This document shows positions 26,984-34,323 of a stretch of DNA of 64,000 nt, piece by piece. How positions within the stretch are numbered: the first letter of the stretch is position 1; the number at the start of each line of letters is the position of its first letter. Source of the DNA: Modestobacter muralis (GTDB lineage Bacteria > Actinomycetota > Actinomycetes > Mycobacteriales > Geodermatophilaceae); the NCBI RefSeq assembly GCF_010682105.1, contig NZ_JAAGWH010000032.1, forward strand, positions 56,065 to 120,064. Reading direction: 5' to 3'. The position numbers and the translations under genes were made by a program. The notes under the pieces were generated by a model that saw only the letters and a program-made list of their open reading frames with translations, ran no database searches and had not been told where the DNA came from.

Positions 26984-27898
26984 ATGCAGACCTTCCTCCC
27001 GGTGCAGGACTTCACCGAGTCCGCCCGGCTCCTCGACAACCCCCGGCTCGGCAAGCAGCGCGTGGAGTGCCTGCAGGTGCTGCGCGCCCTCGAGCTGCCC
27101 GACTACGGCTGGGCCAACCACCCGGTCGTGATCATGTGGCGCGGGTACACCGCCGGCCTGGTCGTCTACTCCCTGGCCATGGTGCGGGTCTGGAAGGAGC
27201 GCGGGTTCGCCGACTCCACCGAGGCGCTCATCTCCGAGTTCGCCCCCGAGGCCGCGAGGATGACCCAGGCGGAGGCGGCCGCGGCCGGGCTGCTGCCCAG
27301 CTGGGTGGGTGACGAGGAGCTGCACCTGTCGCACCGGTCGAACCTGCTGGCCAAGGAGCCGGAGACCTACCGGTCGCGATTTCCTGAGGACCCCGACGAC
27401 CTCCCCTACAAGTGGCCCGGTGCCGACGACGTCCCGCCGGCTCCCGCACCCGAGGGCGTGCCGGTCTGGGTCGTGCGCCCGCGGGCACACAACGAGCTGG
27501 GCGCCGCGCTGTTCGGCGGTCTCGTCGGCCTGGGCACGCAGTCCGGCATCGACGTTGACGCCACCGGGCAGACGCCGGCCGAGCTGCGCGCCCTGGCCAA
27601 GGAGCTGTCCGGCAAGCGCCCGGCCAAGGACCTGCGCCAGCTCATCGCCTTCCTCGACGAGGTCGCGCCCGGTGACCTGGTCGGCCTGCCGATCGAGGTG
27701 GGCGCCGGGCTGCTGCTCGGCCGGGTGGTCGGCGACTACTCCTTCCACGGCCGGGAGCTGCTGCCGCACCGTCGTCCGGCCCGGTTCGAGGCGGTCGTGC
27801 CCCGCTCGGCGGCGCGCCCGCCGGCGACGCTGCAGGACCCGCGTGCGCTGTTCCGGGTCACCCTCGACCCGGACGCCGTCCCGCCCGGCCTGCGCTGA
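26984..27898 (+). CDS. MSMEG_6728-like (T4 endonuclease V-like) protein fused to a PUA/EVE-like domain
   Basis: 304 residues. Residues 1-145 match the MSMEG_6728/pyrimidine-dimer-glycosylase-like family: MQTFLPVQDFTESARLLDNP, RLGKQRVECLQVLRAL, GYGW-type ANHPVVIMWRGY, and LPSWVGDEELHLSHRSNLL. After a proline-rich linker (about 146-160) a second domain begins with VWVVRPRAHNELGAALFGGLVGLGTQ and contains ELRALAKELSGKRPAKDLRQLIAFLDEVAPGDLVGLP, resembling the PUA/EVE-like domain at the front of some Mrr-type restriction proteins. DNA damage or modified-base recognition is a reasonable guess, not shown. Single-domain homologues are about 150 residues. Confidence 0.65.
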   Translation: MQTFLPVQDFTESARLLDNPRLGKQRVECLQVLRALELPDYGWANHPVVIMWRGYTAGLVVYSLAMVRVWKERGFADSTEALISEFAPEAARMTQAEAAAAGLLPSWVGDEELHLSHRSNLLAKEPETYRSRFPEDPDDLPYKWPGADDVPPAPAPEGVPVWVVRPRAHNELGAALFGGLVGLGTQSGIDVDATGQTPAELRALAKELSGKRPAKDLRQLIAFLDEVAPGDLVGLPIEVGAGLLLGRVVGDYSFHGRELLPHRRPARFEAVVPRSAARPPATLQDPRALFRVTLDPDAVPPGLR

Positions 27899-27957
27899 CC
27901 CCTGCTGTCCCCGTCGGCGCAGCCCGGACGGTGCCGGGCCGGTGTCCGTCCGTCCGG

Positions 27958-28005
27958 GTCGAGCCGGGGCGCCGGACCTGGAGCCGCGCCACGGCACGGC
28001 TCGAC
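27958..28005. terminator. hairpins between convergent genes
   Basis: GTCGAGCCG (27958-27966) pairs with CGGCTCGAC (27997-28005). A second inverted repeat, CCCGGACGG/CCGTCCGGG, lies just before it. They separate the convergent genes ending at 27898 and 28021. Confidence 0.5.
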
Positions 28006-28020
28006 GTCCGGTGGTGCGGG

Positions 28021-28884
28021 TCAGCCCAGCGCGGCGCCGACCTCCCGGACCGCCTCGGCCAGCCGGGTGCGGGCCAGGGACAGGTCCGCCGGGACCCGCG
28101 CCGCGTGCGGGAACCACCAGGCCGTGGCGTGCAGCCGCCGCAGCAGGAGGAAGGGGCGGAGCTCCTCGTCGGTCATCGGGGCGGGCATCGCGTCGACCGC
28201 GGCCCGGCCGTCCAGCCGCTGCGTGTGACGCAGGCAGGCGACGTCCCAGCCGCGTGGGCCCAGCGCGGTGTCCTCCAGGTCGGCCCAGACCCAGCCCGCC
28301 GGCGTCCGGAGCAGGTTGCCCGGGTGCGCGTCGCCGTGCAGCGGCTGCACCTCTCCGCCCAGCAGCGGGCGCAGCTGCTCGGTGAGCTCGGCGGTCCGCG
28401 CCACCAGGTCGGCGGGGGCACCCAGCTGGACCCCGCGTCGTGCGAACCCGGCCAGGTCGTCGAGCGGGGTGTCCAGCGGCTCGCCGGACCAGCCGGGGTC
28501 GACCGTGCCGAGCACCTCCAGTAGGTCGGCCAGGGTGCGCCCGGCGACCTCGGCGGTGGGCCGCTCGGGGAGCAGCTCGACCCACTGCCAGAACGCGATC
28601 GTGAACCCGTCCTGGGTGTGCGGGCCCGGCGGCAGCAGGTCCGTGGGCCGCAGCACCGAGGCACCGGCCGAGGCGAGCGCGGCGGCGAGCAGCAGGTCAC
28701 GGCGCTGGGCGCGGGCCGGGTCGGGGCGCACCAGCGGCAGGTACGTGGCGATCCGCGCCACCACGGGCGCCGGCCGCAGGTGCACCACCAGGTTGATGCC
28801 GTCGGAGAGCACCACCGGGTCGACGACGGCCAGCCCGTGGGCCCGCGCGACCGCGACCGCCGCAGCGACCGCCCGGTCGGTCAC
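28021..28884 (-). CDS. aminoglycoside phosphotransferase (APH)-family kinase
   Basis: 287 residues from GTG 28884, overlapping the VOC gene stop by four bases. Kinase-like motifs: VARIATYLP in the small lobe, the catalytic PLHGDAHPGNLL and the metal-binding WADLEDTALGPRGWDVACL. The family phosphorylates aminoglycosides, choline, macrolides and other small molecules; this branch is usually of unknown substrate. Cotranscribed with the VOC gene, which often also handles small toxic molecules, so a detoxification pair is possible. Confidence 0.82.
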   Translation of the reverse strand: MTDRAVAAAVAVARAHGLAVVDPVVLSDGINLVVHLRPAPVVARIATYLPLVRPDPARAQRRDLLLAAALASAGASVLRPTDLLPPGPHTQDGFTIAFWQWVELLPERPTAEVAGRTLADLLEVLGTVDPGWSGEPLDTPLDDLAGFARRGVQLGAPADLVARTAELTEQLRPLLGGEVQPLHGDAHPGNLLRTPAGWVWADLEDTALGPRGWDVACLRHTQRLDGRAAVDAMPAPMTDEELRPFLLLRRLHATAWWFPHAARVPADLSLARTRLAEAVREVGAALG

Positions 28885-29240
28885 ACGGCGTCCCAGACGA
28901 GGCAGAACGGGTGCCCGACCGGGTCGGCGTAGACCCGGAAGTCGCCGCCACCGCCGGGCAGCCGCCGGGCGCCGAGGGCCAGCACCTTCGGCTCGGCCTC
29001 CTCCACGTCGGCCACCCGGATGTCGAGGTGGAACTGCTGCGGGTGGTCGGGGTCGGGCCACTCGGGCGCCTGCAGGTCGGGGGCCTGCTGGAAGGCGATC
29101 CGGTAGCCGGCGCCGGTGACGACCACCCAGTCGTCGCCGGGGGAGCCCTTCACCTCCATGCCGAGCACCTCGGCGTAGAAGCAGGCCAGGGCGTGGGCGT
29201 CGGGGGCGTCGATGACGATGGAGTGCAGCTGACCGATCAC
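28881..29240 (-). CDS. VOC-superfamily (glyoxalase/dioxygenase fold) protein
   Basis: 119 residues from GTG 29240. Two beta-alpha-beta-beta-beta halves are visible: IGQLHSIVIDAPDAHALACFYAEVLGMEV and FHLDIRVADVEEAEPKVLALGARRL, ending in YADPVGHPFCLVWD. Histidines at HSI, FHLD and GHPF could bind metal. Members include glyoxalase I, fosfomycin resistance proteins and dioxygenases; nothing here picks one. First gene of a two-gene unit with the APH-like kinase. Confidence 0.82.
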   Translation of the reverse strand: MIGQLHSIVIDAPDAHALACFYAEVLGMEVKGSPGDDWVVVTGAGYRIAFQQAPDLQAPEWPDPDHPQQFHLDIRVADVEEAEPKVLALGARRLPGGGGDFRVYADPVGHPFCLVWDAV

Positions 29241-29333
29241 CCGGCCATCCTCGCGGCAGCCGTGCACGCGCGACAATGCGAGACCCCGGACCCCGGACGC
29301 CGGTCGCCGATCGCGGTGTCGCACGATCAGCGC

Positions 29334-29891
29334 ATGGCCGCACCGGACACCGCACCCCAGCTCGGCACGCTCACCTGGCTGCCGGCCGCTGACCACCGGC
29401 ACCTGCTGGGCGACCCGGTCGCGGCGGCCATCGCCGGGCTGTCCGGCCCGGCGTGGGTGGCCGAGATCGACGACACGGCCGCCGACACCGCTGCGTTCAC
29501 CGACACCTACGAGGTGCCGCTGACCGCCTCGGCGAACTGCGTGGTCGTCGCCGCGCGGCGGGGTGGGGAGACGACGCTGGCCGCGTGCCTGGTCCTGGCC
29601 ACCACCCGGGCCGACGTCAACGGCCTGGTCCGCCGGCACCTGGGCGCCCGCAAGGCCTCCTTCGCCCCGCAGGACGTCGCGGTCGCCGAGAGCGGGATGG
29701 CCTACGGGGGCATCACCCCGGTCGGGCTGCCGGCGTCCTGGCCGGTGCTGGTCGACGCCGCGGTGGCCGCCAGCGAGCTGCTGGTGGTCGGCTCCGGCAC
29801 CCGCGGCAGCAAGCTCGCGGTGCCGGGTGCGGTGCTCGCCGCGCTGCCCGGCGCCGAGGTGCTCGAGGGCCTCGGTCAGCCGCTGGACTGA
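29334..29891 (+). CDS. YbaK/EbsC-type aminoacyl-tRNA deacylase
   Basis: 185 residues from ATG 29334. The core reads VPLTASANCVVVAARRGGETTLAACLVLATTRADVN, LGARKASFAPQDVAVAESGMAYGGITPVGLPASWPVLVD and ends GSGTRGSKLAVPGAVLAALPGAEVLEGL, the pattern of INS/YbaK deacylase domains. The family edits mischarged tRNA in trans (for example Cys-tRNA-Pro). An N-terminal extension of about 50 residues is unassigned. It is divergent from the VOC/APH unit, with 93 bases between starts. Confidence 0.82.
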   Translation: MAAPDTAPQLGTLTWLPAADHRHLLGDPVAAAIAGLSGPAWVAEIDDTAADTAAFTDTYEVPLTASANCVVVAARRGGETTLAACLVLATTRADVNGLVRRHLGARKASFAPQDVAVAESGMAYGGITPVGLPASWPVLVDAAVAASELLVVGSGTRGSKLAVPGAVLAALPGAEVLEGLGQPLD

Positions 29892-29917
29892 CCCCGTCCC
29901 GGCCTAGGCTCGAGGAC

Positions 29918-30085
29918 GTGTCCGCACCACAGCAGCCTGCCGGCGACGACCGCGCGCCCGCCTCCGGGCGACCCGAGCGCGCCCCCGACGACAGCGACGT
30001 CGGCTGGGGCGAGCGGCTCACCGACCCCGACGACGACGACCGCCGCTACCTGGAGGACCGCCCGCCGCACTGGGGCAGCGACTGA
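29918..30085 (+). CDS. 55-residue acidic conserved protein
   Basis: GTG 29918 with a -10-like TAGGCT (29905-29910) seven bases upstream suggests a leaderless mRNA. The protein is disordered-looking and very acidic; its C-terminus, GWGERLTDPDDDDRRYLEDR then PPHWGSD, is a recognisable ending shared by small actinobacterial proteins. No function is known. Repeat sequence begins at its stop codon. Confidence 0.65.
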   Translation: MSAPQQPAGDDRAPASGRPERAPDDSDVGWGERLTDPDDDDRRYLEDRPPHWGSD

Positions 30086-30135
30086 AGGACCCGCTGCCCC
30101 CACGACCCGCAGGCCCCTGGAGAGGGGCCGACCAG
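30086..30135. repeat. degenerate copy of the AAGGACC..GCTGCCCC repeat family
   Basis: Starts immediately after the stop with AGGACCCGCTGCCCCCACGA and contains a GGCCCC..GGGGCC hairpin (30112-30129). Same words occur at 4113, 43196 and 62040. Confidence 0.6.
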
Positions 30136-30151
30136 CTGGGCCGGCCCGGTG

Positions 30152-30598
30152 TCACACCGGGCGGGGGAACTCGCCGGTGTGGGCGTGCCGGCCGCCGTCG
30201 TCGCTGGTCACCGGGTCGAGGCCCTGCTGGGCGCGGAGCAGGTCGCGGATCTCGGCCAGCAGCTCGACCTGCGTCGGGGCGACCGGGCCGGCCTCCTCGC
30301 CGCGCCGGCGCCGCTCGACGACGATCTTCATCGGCACGACCACCACGAAGTAGATGACCGCGGCGGTCAGCACGAAGGTGATGACCTGGTTGAGGAACGC
30401 CCCCCAGGTGAAGACCTGCCCGTTGACGACGGACGTCCCACCCGTGGCGCCACCGCCACCGACCAGCCCGATCAGCGGCTGGAGGAACGACGTGGTGAAC
30501 GAGGTGACCACGGCGGTGAACGCGGTACCGACGACCACGGCCACCGCGAGGTCGACGACGTTCCCGCGCAGCAGGAAGTCCTTGAAGCCCTTGAGCAC
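30152..30598 (-). CDS. mscL: large-conductance mechanosensitive channel
   Basis: 148 residues, two membrane segments (about 14-44 and 72-96). The N-terminus MLKGFKDFLLRGNVVDLAVAVVVGTAFTAVV is the MscL pore helix, and the second helix AAVIYFVVVVPMKIV is followed by the basic RRRRGEE and the pentameric C-terminal helix with PTQVELLAEIRDLL. It opens under membrane tension and releases solutes on osmotic downshock. It lies 40 bases downstream of the SAF-domain gene on the same strand, as in mycobacterial-type gene order. Confidence 0.97.
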   Translation of the reverse strand: MLKGFKDFLLRGNVVDLAVAVVVGTAFTAVVTSFTTSFLQPLIGLVGGGGATGGTSVVNGQVFTWGAFLNQVITFVLTAAVIYFVVVVPMKIVVERRRRGEEAGPVAPTQVELLAEIRDLLRAQQGLDPVTSDDGGRHAHTGEFPRPV

Positions 30599-30638
30599 GT
30601 CTGCACCTCTCGTGTCGTGCCGGGCGGCTGCCCGGGGG

Positions 30639-31307
30639 TCACGGCCGGCCGAGGGTAACGGTGAGCGTGGCCGAGGCGGCGGCAGCCGCCAGCCGGCCGG
30701 CGGTCTCCGGGGTCACGGCCAGCACCAGCAGCCCGTCCGGCTCCGGTGCACCGCCCACCGCGGCGTCGCCGCCGGGGGCGGCCGGCGCGGTCAGCACCAG
30801 GGCACCGGAGGCGACCACCTGCACGGCCGGGCCGCCACCCGCATCACCCGCCGCGACGTCGCCGGTGGCGAGCACGTCGACCCGGTCCCCGGCCCGCAGC
30901 AGCGTCGACACCGCCAGGTCGGCCAGCCGCACCGGGGCCGCGACCTGACCGGCGGGCACCGCCGACCACAGCCCCGCGCCGACGACGCGCACGTCGGTGA
31001 CCGGTTCGCCCGACCGCACCGGGGAGGCCAGCACCGCGTCGGTCAGCTGCGGCACGTCGGCCACCACCCCGGCCGGCGCGGCGTCGGCAGGCAGCTGGGC
31101 GACCACCAGGTCACCGGCGGTCAGTGCGGCCCCGGCGGGCAGGTCGGCCGCGGCCACGACCACCGGGACGGTCGTGGTGACCGGGCCGGTCACGGGCGGG
31201 GGTGGCTGCAGCGCCAGCACGAGGGCCAGGCCGGCGAGCGCGGCAGCGGCGACCTGCCGGAGCAGGTGCACCGGTGAGCGGGGACGGCGCAGTCGGGGGA
31301 GCGGCAC
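30639..31307 (-). CDS. SAF-domain protein, CpaB/RcpC-like
   Basis: 222 residues. One N-terminal membrane segment (about 19-36) and an external part with a SAF domain (VVVAAADLPAGAALTAGDLVVAQLPAD) followed by a second beta-rich domain (LLRAGDRVDVLATGD). This resembles CpaB/RcpC of Flp/Tad pilus assembly and SAF proteins of secretion systems. No other pilus gene is in the window, so the role is uncertain. It precedes mscL and is likely cotranscribed. Confidence 0.78.
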   Translation of the reverse strand: MPLPRLRRPRSPVHLLRQVAAAALAGLALVLALQPPPPVTGPVTTTVPVVVAAADLPAGAALTAGDLVVAQLPADAAPAGVVADVPQLTDAVLASPVRSGEPVTDVRVVGAGLWSAVPAGQVAAPVRLADLAVSTLLRAGDRVDVLATGDVAAGDAGGGPAVQVVASGALVLTAPAAPGGDAAVGGAPEPDGLLVLAVTPETAGRLAAAAASATLTVTLGRP

Positions 31308-31413
31308 GCGGTCATGCTCCGCGGCGGAGCGGGCGACCGGCGCACCCCGCCGCGGGTTGTGGACCGCGGACCCCGGTGTGGACGGACGGCAGCGCGCCGC
31401 CGTCGTCCGTGGG

Positions 31414-31740
31414 TCAGCCCGCGGTGCTGCCGCCGCTGGGGGTGGAGGACTTCGCCGCGGGGGCCGGGGAGCTGGACTCCTTGCCGGCGCTGCCCGAGGA
31501 CTCCTTCTTCGCGGTCGACTCCTTGGCCGGGGCCGGTGCGCTGGTCGCGCTCTCGGCCTTGCGGCTGTCGGTGCGGTAGAAGCCCGAGCCCTTGAACACG
31601 ACGCCGACCGAGCCGTAGACCTTCCGCACGGGCGAACCGTCCTGCGGGCAGGTGGTCACCGCAGGGTCGGTGAACGACTGCACGACCTCGAACTCGTGCT
31701 TGCCCTCGGGGTTGGAGCAGACGTACTGGTACGTGGGCAC
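31414..31740 (-). CDS. FmdB-type zinc-ribbon protein, Ruc-like redox chaperone candidate
   Basis: 108 residues from GTG 31740. The N-terminal PTYQYVCSNPEGKHEFEVV, FTDPAVTTCPQDGSPVRKVYGS and VGVVFKGSGFYRTDSRK blocks match the actinobacterial FmdB proteins, whose mycobacterial member (Ruc, Rv0991c) is a redox-regulated chaperone. The C-terminal 45 residues are a Ser/Ala/Lys-rich disordered tail. Canonical members have two CxxC pairs; here only Cys8 and Cys31 remain, with His15 near the first, so zinc binding may be altered. The gene order near mscL, cyclo-ligase and galU is conserved. Confidence 0.8.
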   Translation of the reverse strand: MPTYQYVCSNPEGKHEFEVVQSFTDPAVTTCPQDGSPVRKVYGSVGVVFKGSGFYRTDSRKAESATSAPAPAKESTAKKESSGSAGKESSSPAPAAKSSTPSGGSTAG

Positions 31741-31893
31741 GGTGCTGCGAGCTCCTCGATCCGATCCGGACCGGGGCTGGCACTCTGCCCCGGCGACTGC
31801 CAATCATGCGCTGTCGGCCCACCCGGCGTCCACGCCGAGCGGGCGAGCCCCCGCTCACACGGGGTGCTCCGGGCGCGGCGGTACGGTTCCGGC

Positions 31894-32376
31894 GTGGTCC
31901 CGCAGTGGCTCGACGAGCAGGAACAACGCACGTGGCGGGCCTGGCTGGCCGTGACCGAGCTGCTGCCGCGCGCGCTCGACGCCCAGCTCCAGCGCGACGC
32001 CGGCCTGACCCACCCCGCCTACGTGGTGCTGGCGATGCTGTCCGAGGCCCCCGACCGCAGCCGCCGGATGAGCGACCTGGCCCGGGTGGCCAACCAGTCG
32101 CAGAGCCGGCTGTCGCACACCGTGGCCCGGCTCGAGGAGCGCGGCTGGGTGCGCCGCGAGCGGGCGACCGAGGACCGCCGCGGCAACCTCGCCGTCCTCA
32201 CCGACGCCGGCCAGGAGGTCGTCTCGCGGGTGGCGCCCGGGCACGTCGCCGCGGTGAAGGAGGGCCTGTTCGCCGCGCTCACCCCCGAGCAGACCCAGCT
32301 GCTGGAGGTCGCGCTCACCGCCGTCCTCGAGCGGCTGGACCCCGACGCGACGCTGCGGGTGCCCGAGGCCGGCTGA
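31894..32376 (+). CDS. MarR-family transcriptional regulator
   Basis: 160 residues from GTG 31894. Winged helix with [69 protein letters not shown], the standard MarR recognition helix and wing. It dimerises through terminal helices. The gene lies 43 bases upstream of a luciferase-like oxidoreductase gene and divergent from the FmdB-type gene; it may regulate either. The ligand is unknown. Confidence 0.88.
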   Translation: MVPQWLDEQEQRTWRAWLAVTELLPRALDAQLQRDAGLTHPAYVVLAMLSEAPDRSRRMSDLARVANQSQSRLSHTVARLEERGWVRRERATEDRRGNLAVLTDAGQEVVSRVAPGHVAAVKEGLFAALTPEQTQLLEVALTAVLERLDPDATLRVPEAG

Positions 32377-32419
32377 CCGGCCGGGAAGCGTCCCGGACGG
32401 GGCGGCGTTGCCGCCTGTG

Positions 32420-33445
32420 ATGTCCGAGACCCCGCTGTCCCTGTCCGTCCTCGAGCTGGCCACGGTCGGCACCGGGCAGACCACCGCCGACGCGCTGGCC
32501 AACACCACGGCCGTGGCCCGGGCCGCCGACCGGCTGGGCTACCGCCGGCTGTGGGTCGCCGAGCACCACAACATGCCGGCGGTGGCCAGCACGAACCCGC
32601 CGGTGCTGATCGCGCACCTGGCTGCGGCCACCGAGCGGATCGTCGTCGGCTCGGGCGGGGTCATGCTGCCCAACCACGCCCCGCTCGTGGTCGCCGAGCA
32701 GTTCGCGCTGCTGGAGGCCCTGCACCCGGGCCGGATCGACCTGGGCATCGGCCGCGCGCCGGGCACCGACCAGCACACCGCGCTCGCGCTGCGCCGCGAC
32801 CCGGCGGCGCTGTCGGCCGAGGACTTCCCGCAGAACGTGGTCGACCTGCTCGGGCTGTTCGGTGACGCCCGTGTCGAGGGCGGCCTGGCCGAGCGGTTCA
32901 GCGCCACCCCGGCGGCGGTCACCGCGCCGCGGGTCGTGCTGCTGGGCTCCAGCAGCTTCTCCGCGCAGCTGGCCGGGCAGCTGGGCCTGCCCTTCACCTT
33001 CGCCCACCACTTCGGCAGCCCGCACACCGTGGCCGCGCTGGAGGTCTACCGGGACGCGTTCGTGCCCTCGGACCACCAGGCGCAGCCCTACGCGGTGGTC
33101 ACCGCGAACGCGCTGGTCGCCGACACCGACGCCGACGCCGCGCGGCTGGCACTGCCCGGTCAGCTGATGCGGCTGTCGATCCGGACCGGCCGGCTGCGCC
33201 CGGTGCCCAGCCTCGAGGAGGCAGCGGTGCACCCCGAGCGGTCCGCGGCGGAGAACATGCCGAGCAACGCCGTCATCGGCGGACCGGAGCGGGTGGTGGC
33301 CGAGCTGCGGGCGCTGGCCGCCGAGACCGGTGCCGACGAGCTGATGGTCACCGCGTCCACCCACGGTGTCGCCGAGCGGGTGCGCAGCCTGGAGCTGCTG
33401 GCGGCCGCGTGGGGTCTCGCCCCGGCCGGGCAGGCCGCCGCCTGA
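32420..33445 (+). CDS. luciferase-like (LLM) flavin-dependent oxidoreductase
   Basis: 341 residues. It opens with [19 protein letters not shown] and [20 protein letters not shown], the YhbW/MsnO8-like LLM group, and contains [42 protein letters not shown], the flavin/phosphate-binding segment. Members use FMNH2 or F420; this group is usually FMN-linked, and substrates are mostly unknown. ATG 32420 follows a GTG at 32417. It is cotranscribed with, or regulated by, the MarR gene upstream. Confidence 0.87.
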   Translation: MSETPLSLSVLELATVGTGQTTADALANTTAVARAADRLGYRRLWVAEHHNMPAVASTNPPVLIAHLAAATERIVVGSGGVMLPNHAPLVVAEQFALLEALHPGRIDLGIGRAPGTDQHTALALRRDPAALSAEDFPQNVVDLLGLFGDARVEGGLAERFSATPAAVTAPRVVLLGSSSFSAQLAGQLGLPFTFAHHFGSPHTVAALEVYRDAFVPSDHQAQPYAVVTANALVADTDADAARLALPGQLMRLSIRTGRLRPVPSLEEAAVHPERSAAENMPSNAVIGGPERVVAELRALAAETGADELMVTASTHGVAERVRSLELLAAAWGLAPAGQAAA

Positions 33446-33466
33446 CGGCAGCCCGCGCGTCGGTGC

Positions 33467-33487
33467 CGTCCGGCCCCGCCCCGGACG
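33467..33487. terminator. short hairpin between convergent genes
   Basis: CGTCCGG (33467-33473) pairs with CCGGACG (33481-33487) around a 7-base loop, between the LLM gene and the convergent membrane-protein gene. Confidence 0.4.
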
Positions 33488-33516
33488 TGCGAGGGCGAGG
33501 CGGACGACGGCCTCCG

Positions 33517-34110
33517 TCAGGCGGCCTTGAGGACGGCGGCCTTCAGGCTGGTGAGCCCGGCACCGAAGGCGCCGCGGACGGTGGAGGCGGTGCGCTGCTG
33601 CTCACCCTGCTGGGCGGCGAGCACGATCAGCACGGCGGTCAGCGCGGGGTTGGCCCACTGCAGCGGCTTCTGCGCCTTCAGCGCGGAGGCGACGTCGGCC
33701 GGGGTGCCGGCGGAGGGCTCCGTGGCGGTCGCGCTGGGCACCCCGCCGTCGACCGACTTGGAGCCGATCTTCGCGCCGAACGCGCCGCTGGTGGCGGTGG
33801 TGACGATGGCGGAGACGGTGAGCACGCTCTTGAGCACGGTGTTCAGCGTGGCGCCGGAGTCGGTGGCCACCCGGCCACGGTCCGCGCGCAGCATGCCGAC
33901 CGAGCCGATCAGGTGGGCGCCGATGGCGGCAGCCTGCACGGGCGCCCAGGCGCCCCAGCCGATCGAGGACAGCCGGGTGCGCTCGGTGCTGTCCTTGGCG
34001 GCGGCCGCGGCCTTGTTCAGCCCGATGGCGCCCATCAGGTTCCCGCCGAACCAGGCGGCCAGGCCCAGGTCGTGCATGGAGCGGAGGACGGTGTGCTGGT
34101 CGTTCGACAT
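33517..34110 (-). CDS. conserved actinobacterial membrane protein, function unknown
   Basis: 197 residues from ATG 34110 with GAGGAG upstream. It starts LRSMHDLGLAAWFGGNLMGAIGLNKAA, then has hydrophobic segments around WAPVQAAAIGAHLIGSVGML, LKSVLTVSAIVTTATSGAFGAKIG and ANPALTAVLIVLAAQQGEQQ. Three or four membrane passes are likely. I recognise the layout from actinobacterial hypothetical proteins; no function is known. The stretch between it and the next gene (34111-34313) contains a repeat element and no gene. Confidence 0.7.
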   Translation of the reverse strand: MSNDQHTVLRSMHDLGLAAWFGGNLMGAIGLNKAAAAAKDSTERTRLSSIGWGAWAPVQAAAIGAHLIGSVGMLRADRGRVATDSGATLNTVLKSVLTVSAIVTTATSGAFGAKIGSKSVDGGVPSATATEPSAGTPADVASALKAQKPLQWANPALTAVLIVLAAQQGEQQRTASTVRGAFGAGLTSLKAAVLKAA

Positions 34111-34248
34111 GGGGTCTCCTCGAGGGCTCGGCCCCGGAGGGGCCGCTGCGGTGGCCGGACGGTCTCCCCGGCCCTCCGGGGACCGTGCCCGCTGCTCTTG
34201 ACCGGCAACCCCGTTGTGGGCCACCGAGTCCACCCCGTCCGCCGTCCG

Positions 34249-34323
34249 TCCTGGCTCACCGTGCGTGCTCCTGGCTCACGGCACATGGTGAGCCAGGAGC
34301 ACGCACGATCAGGTCACCTGATC
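34249..34323. repeat. composite palindromic element, copy 2 (inverted)
   Basis: Perfect 19-bp arms GTGCGTGCTCCTGGCTCAC (34261-34279) and 34288-34306 around an 8-base loop are followed by the palindrome GATCAGGTCACCTGATC (34307-34323). A partial extra arm TCCTGGCTCACC lies at 34249-34260. Relative to the copy at 9946-10023 the order is reversed. The stop codon of the carboxyltransferase gene lies inside the second palindrome. Confidence 0.88.

Noticed and set aside
28881..28884. VOC and APH-like genes as one fused protein
   Set aside because: The frames differ and are joined by a normal 4-base stop/start overlap; both proteins are full length alone.
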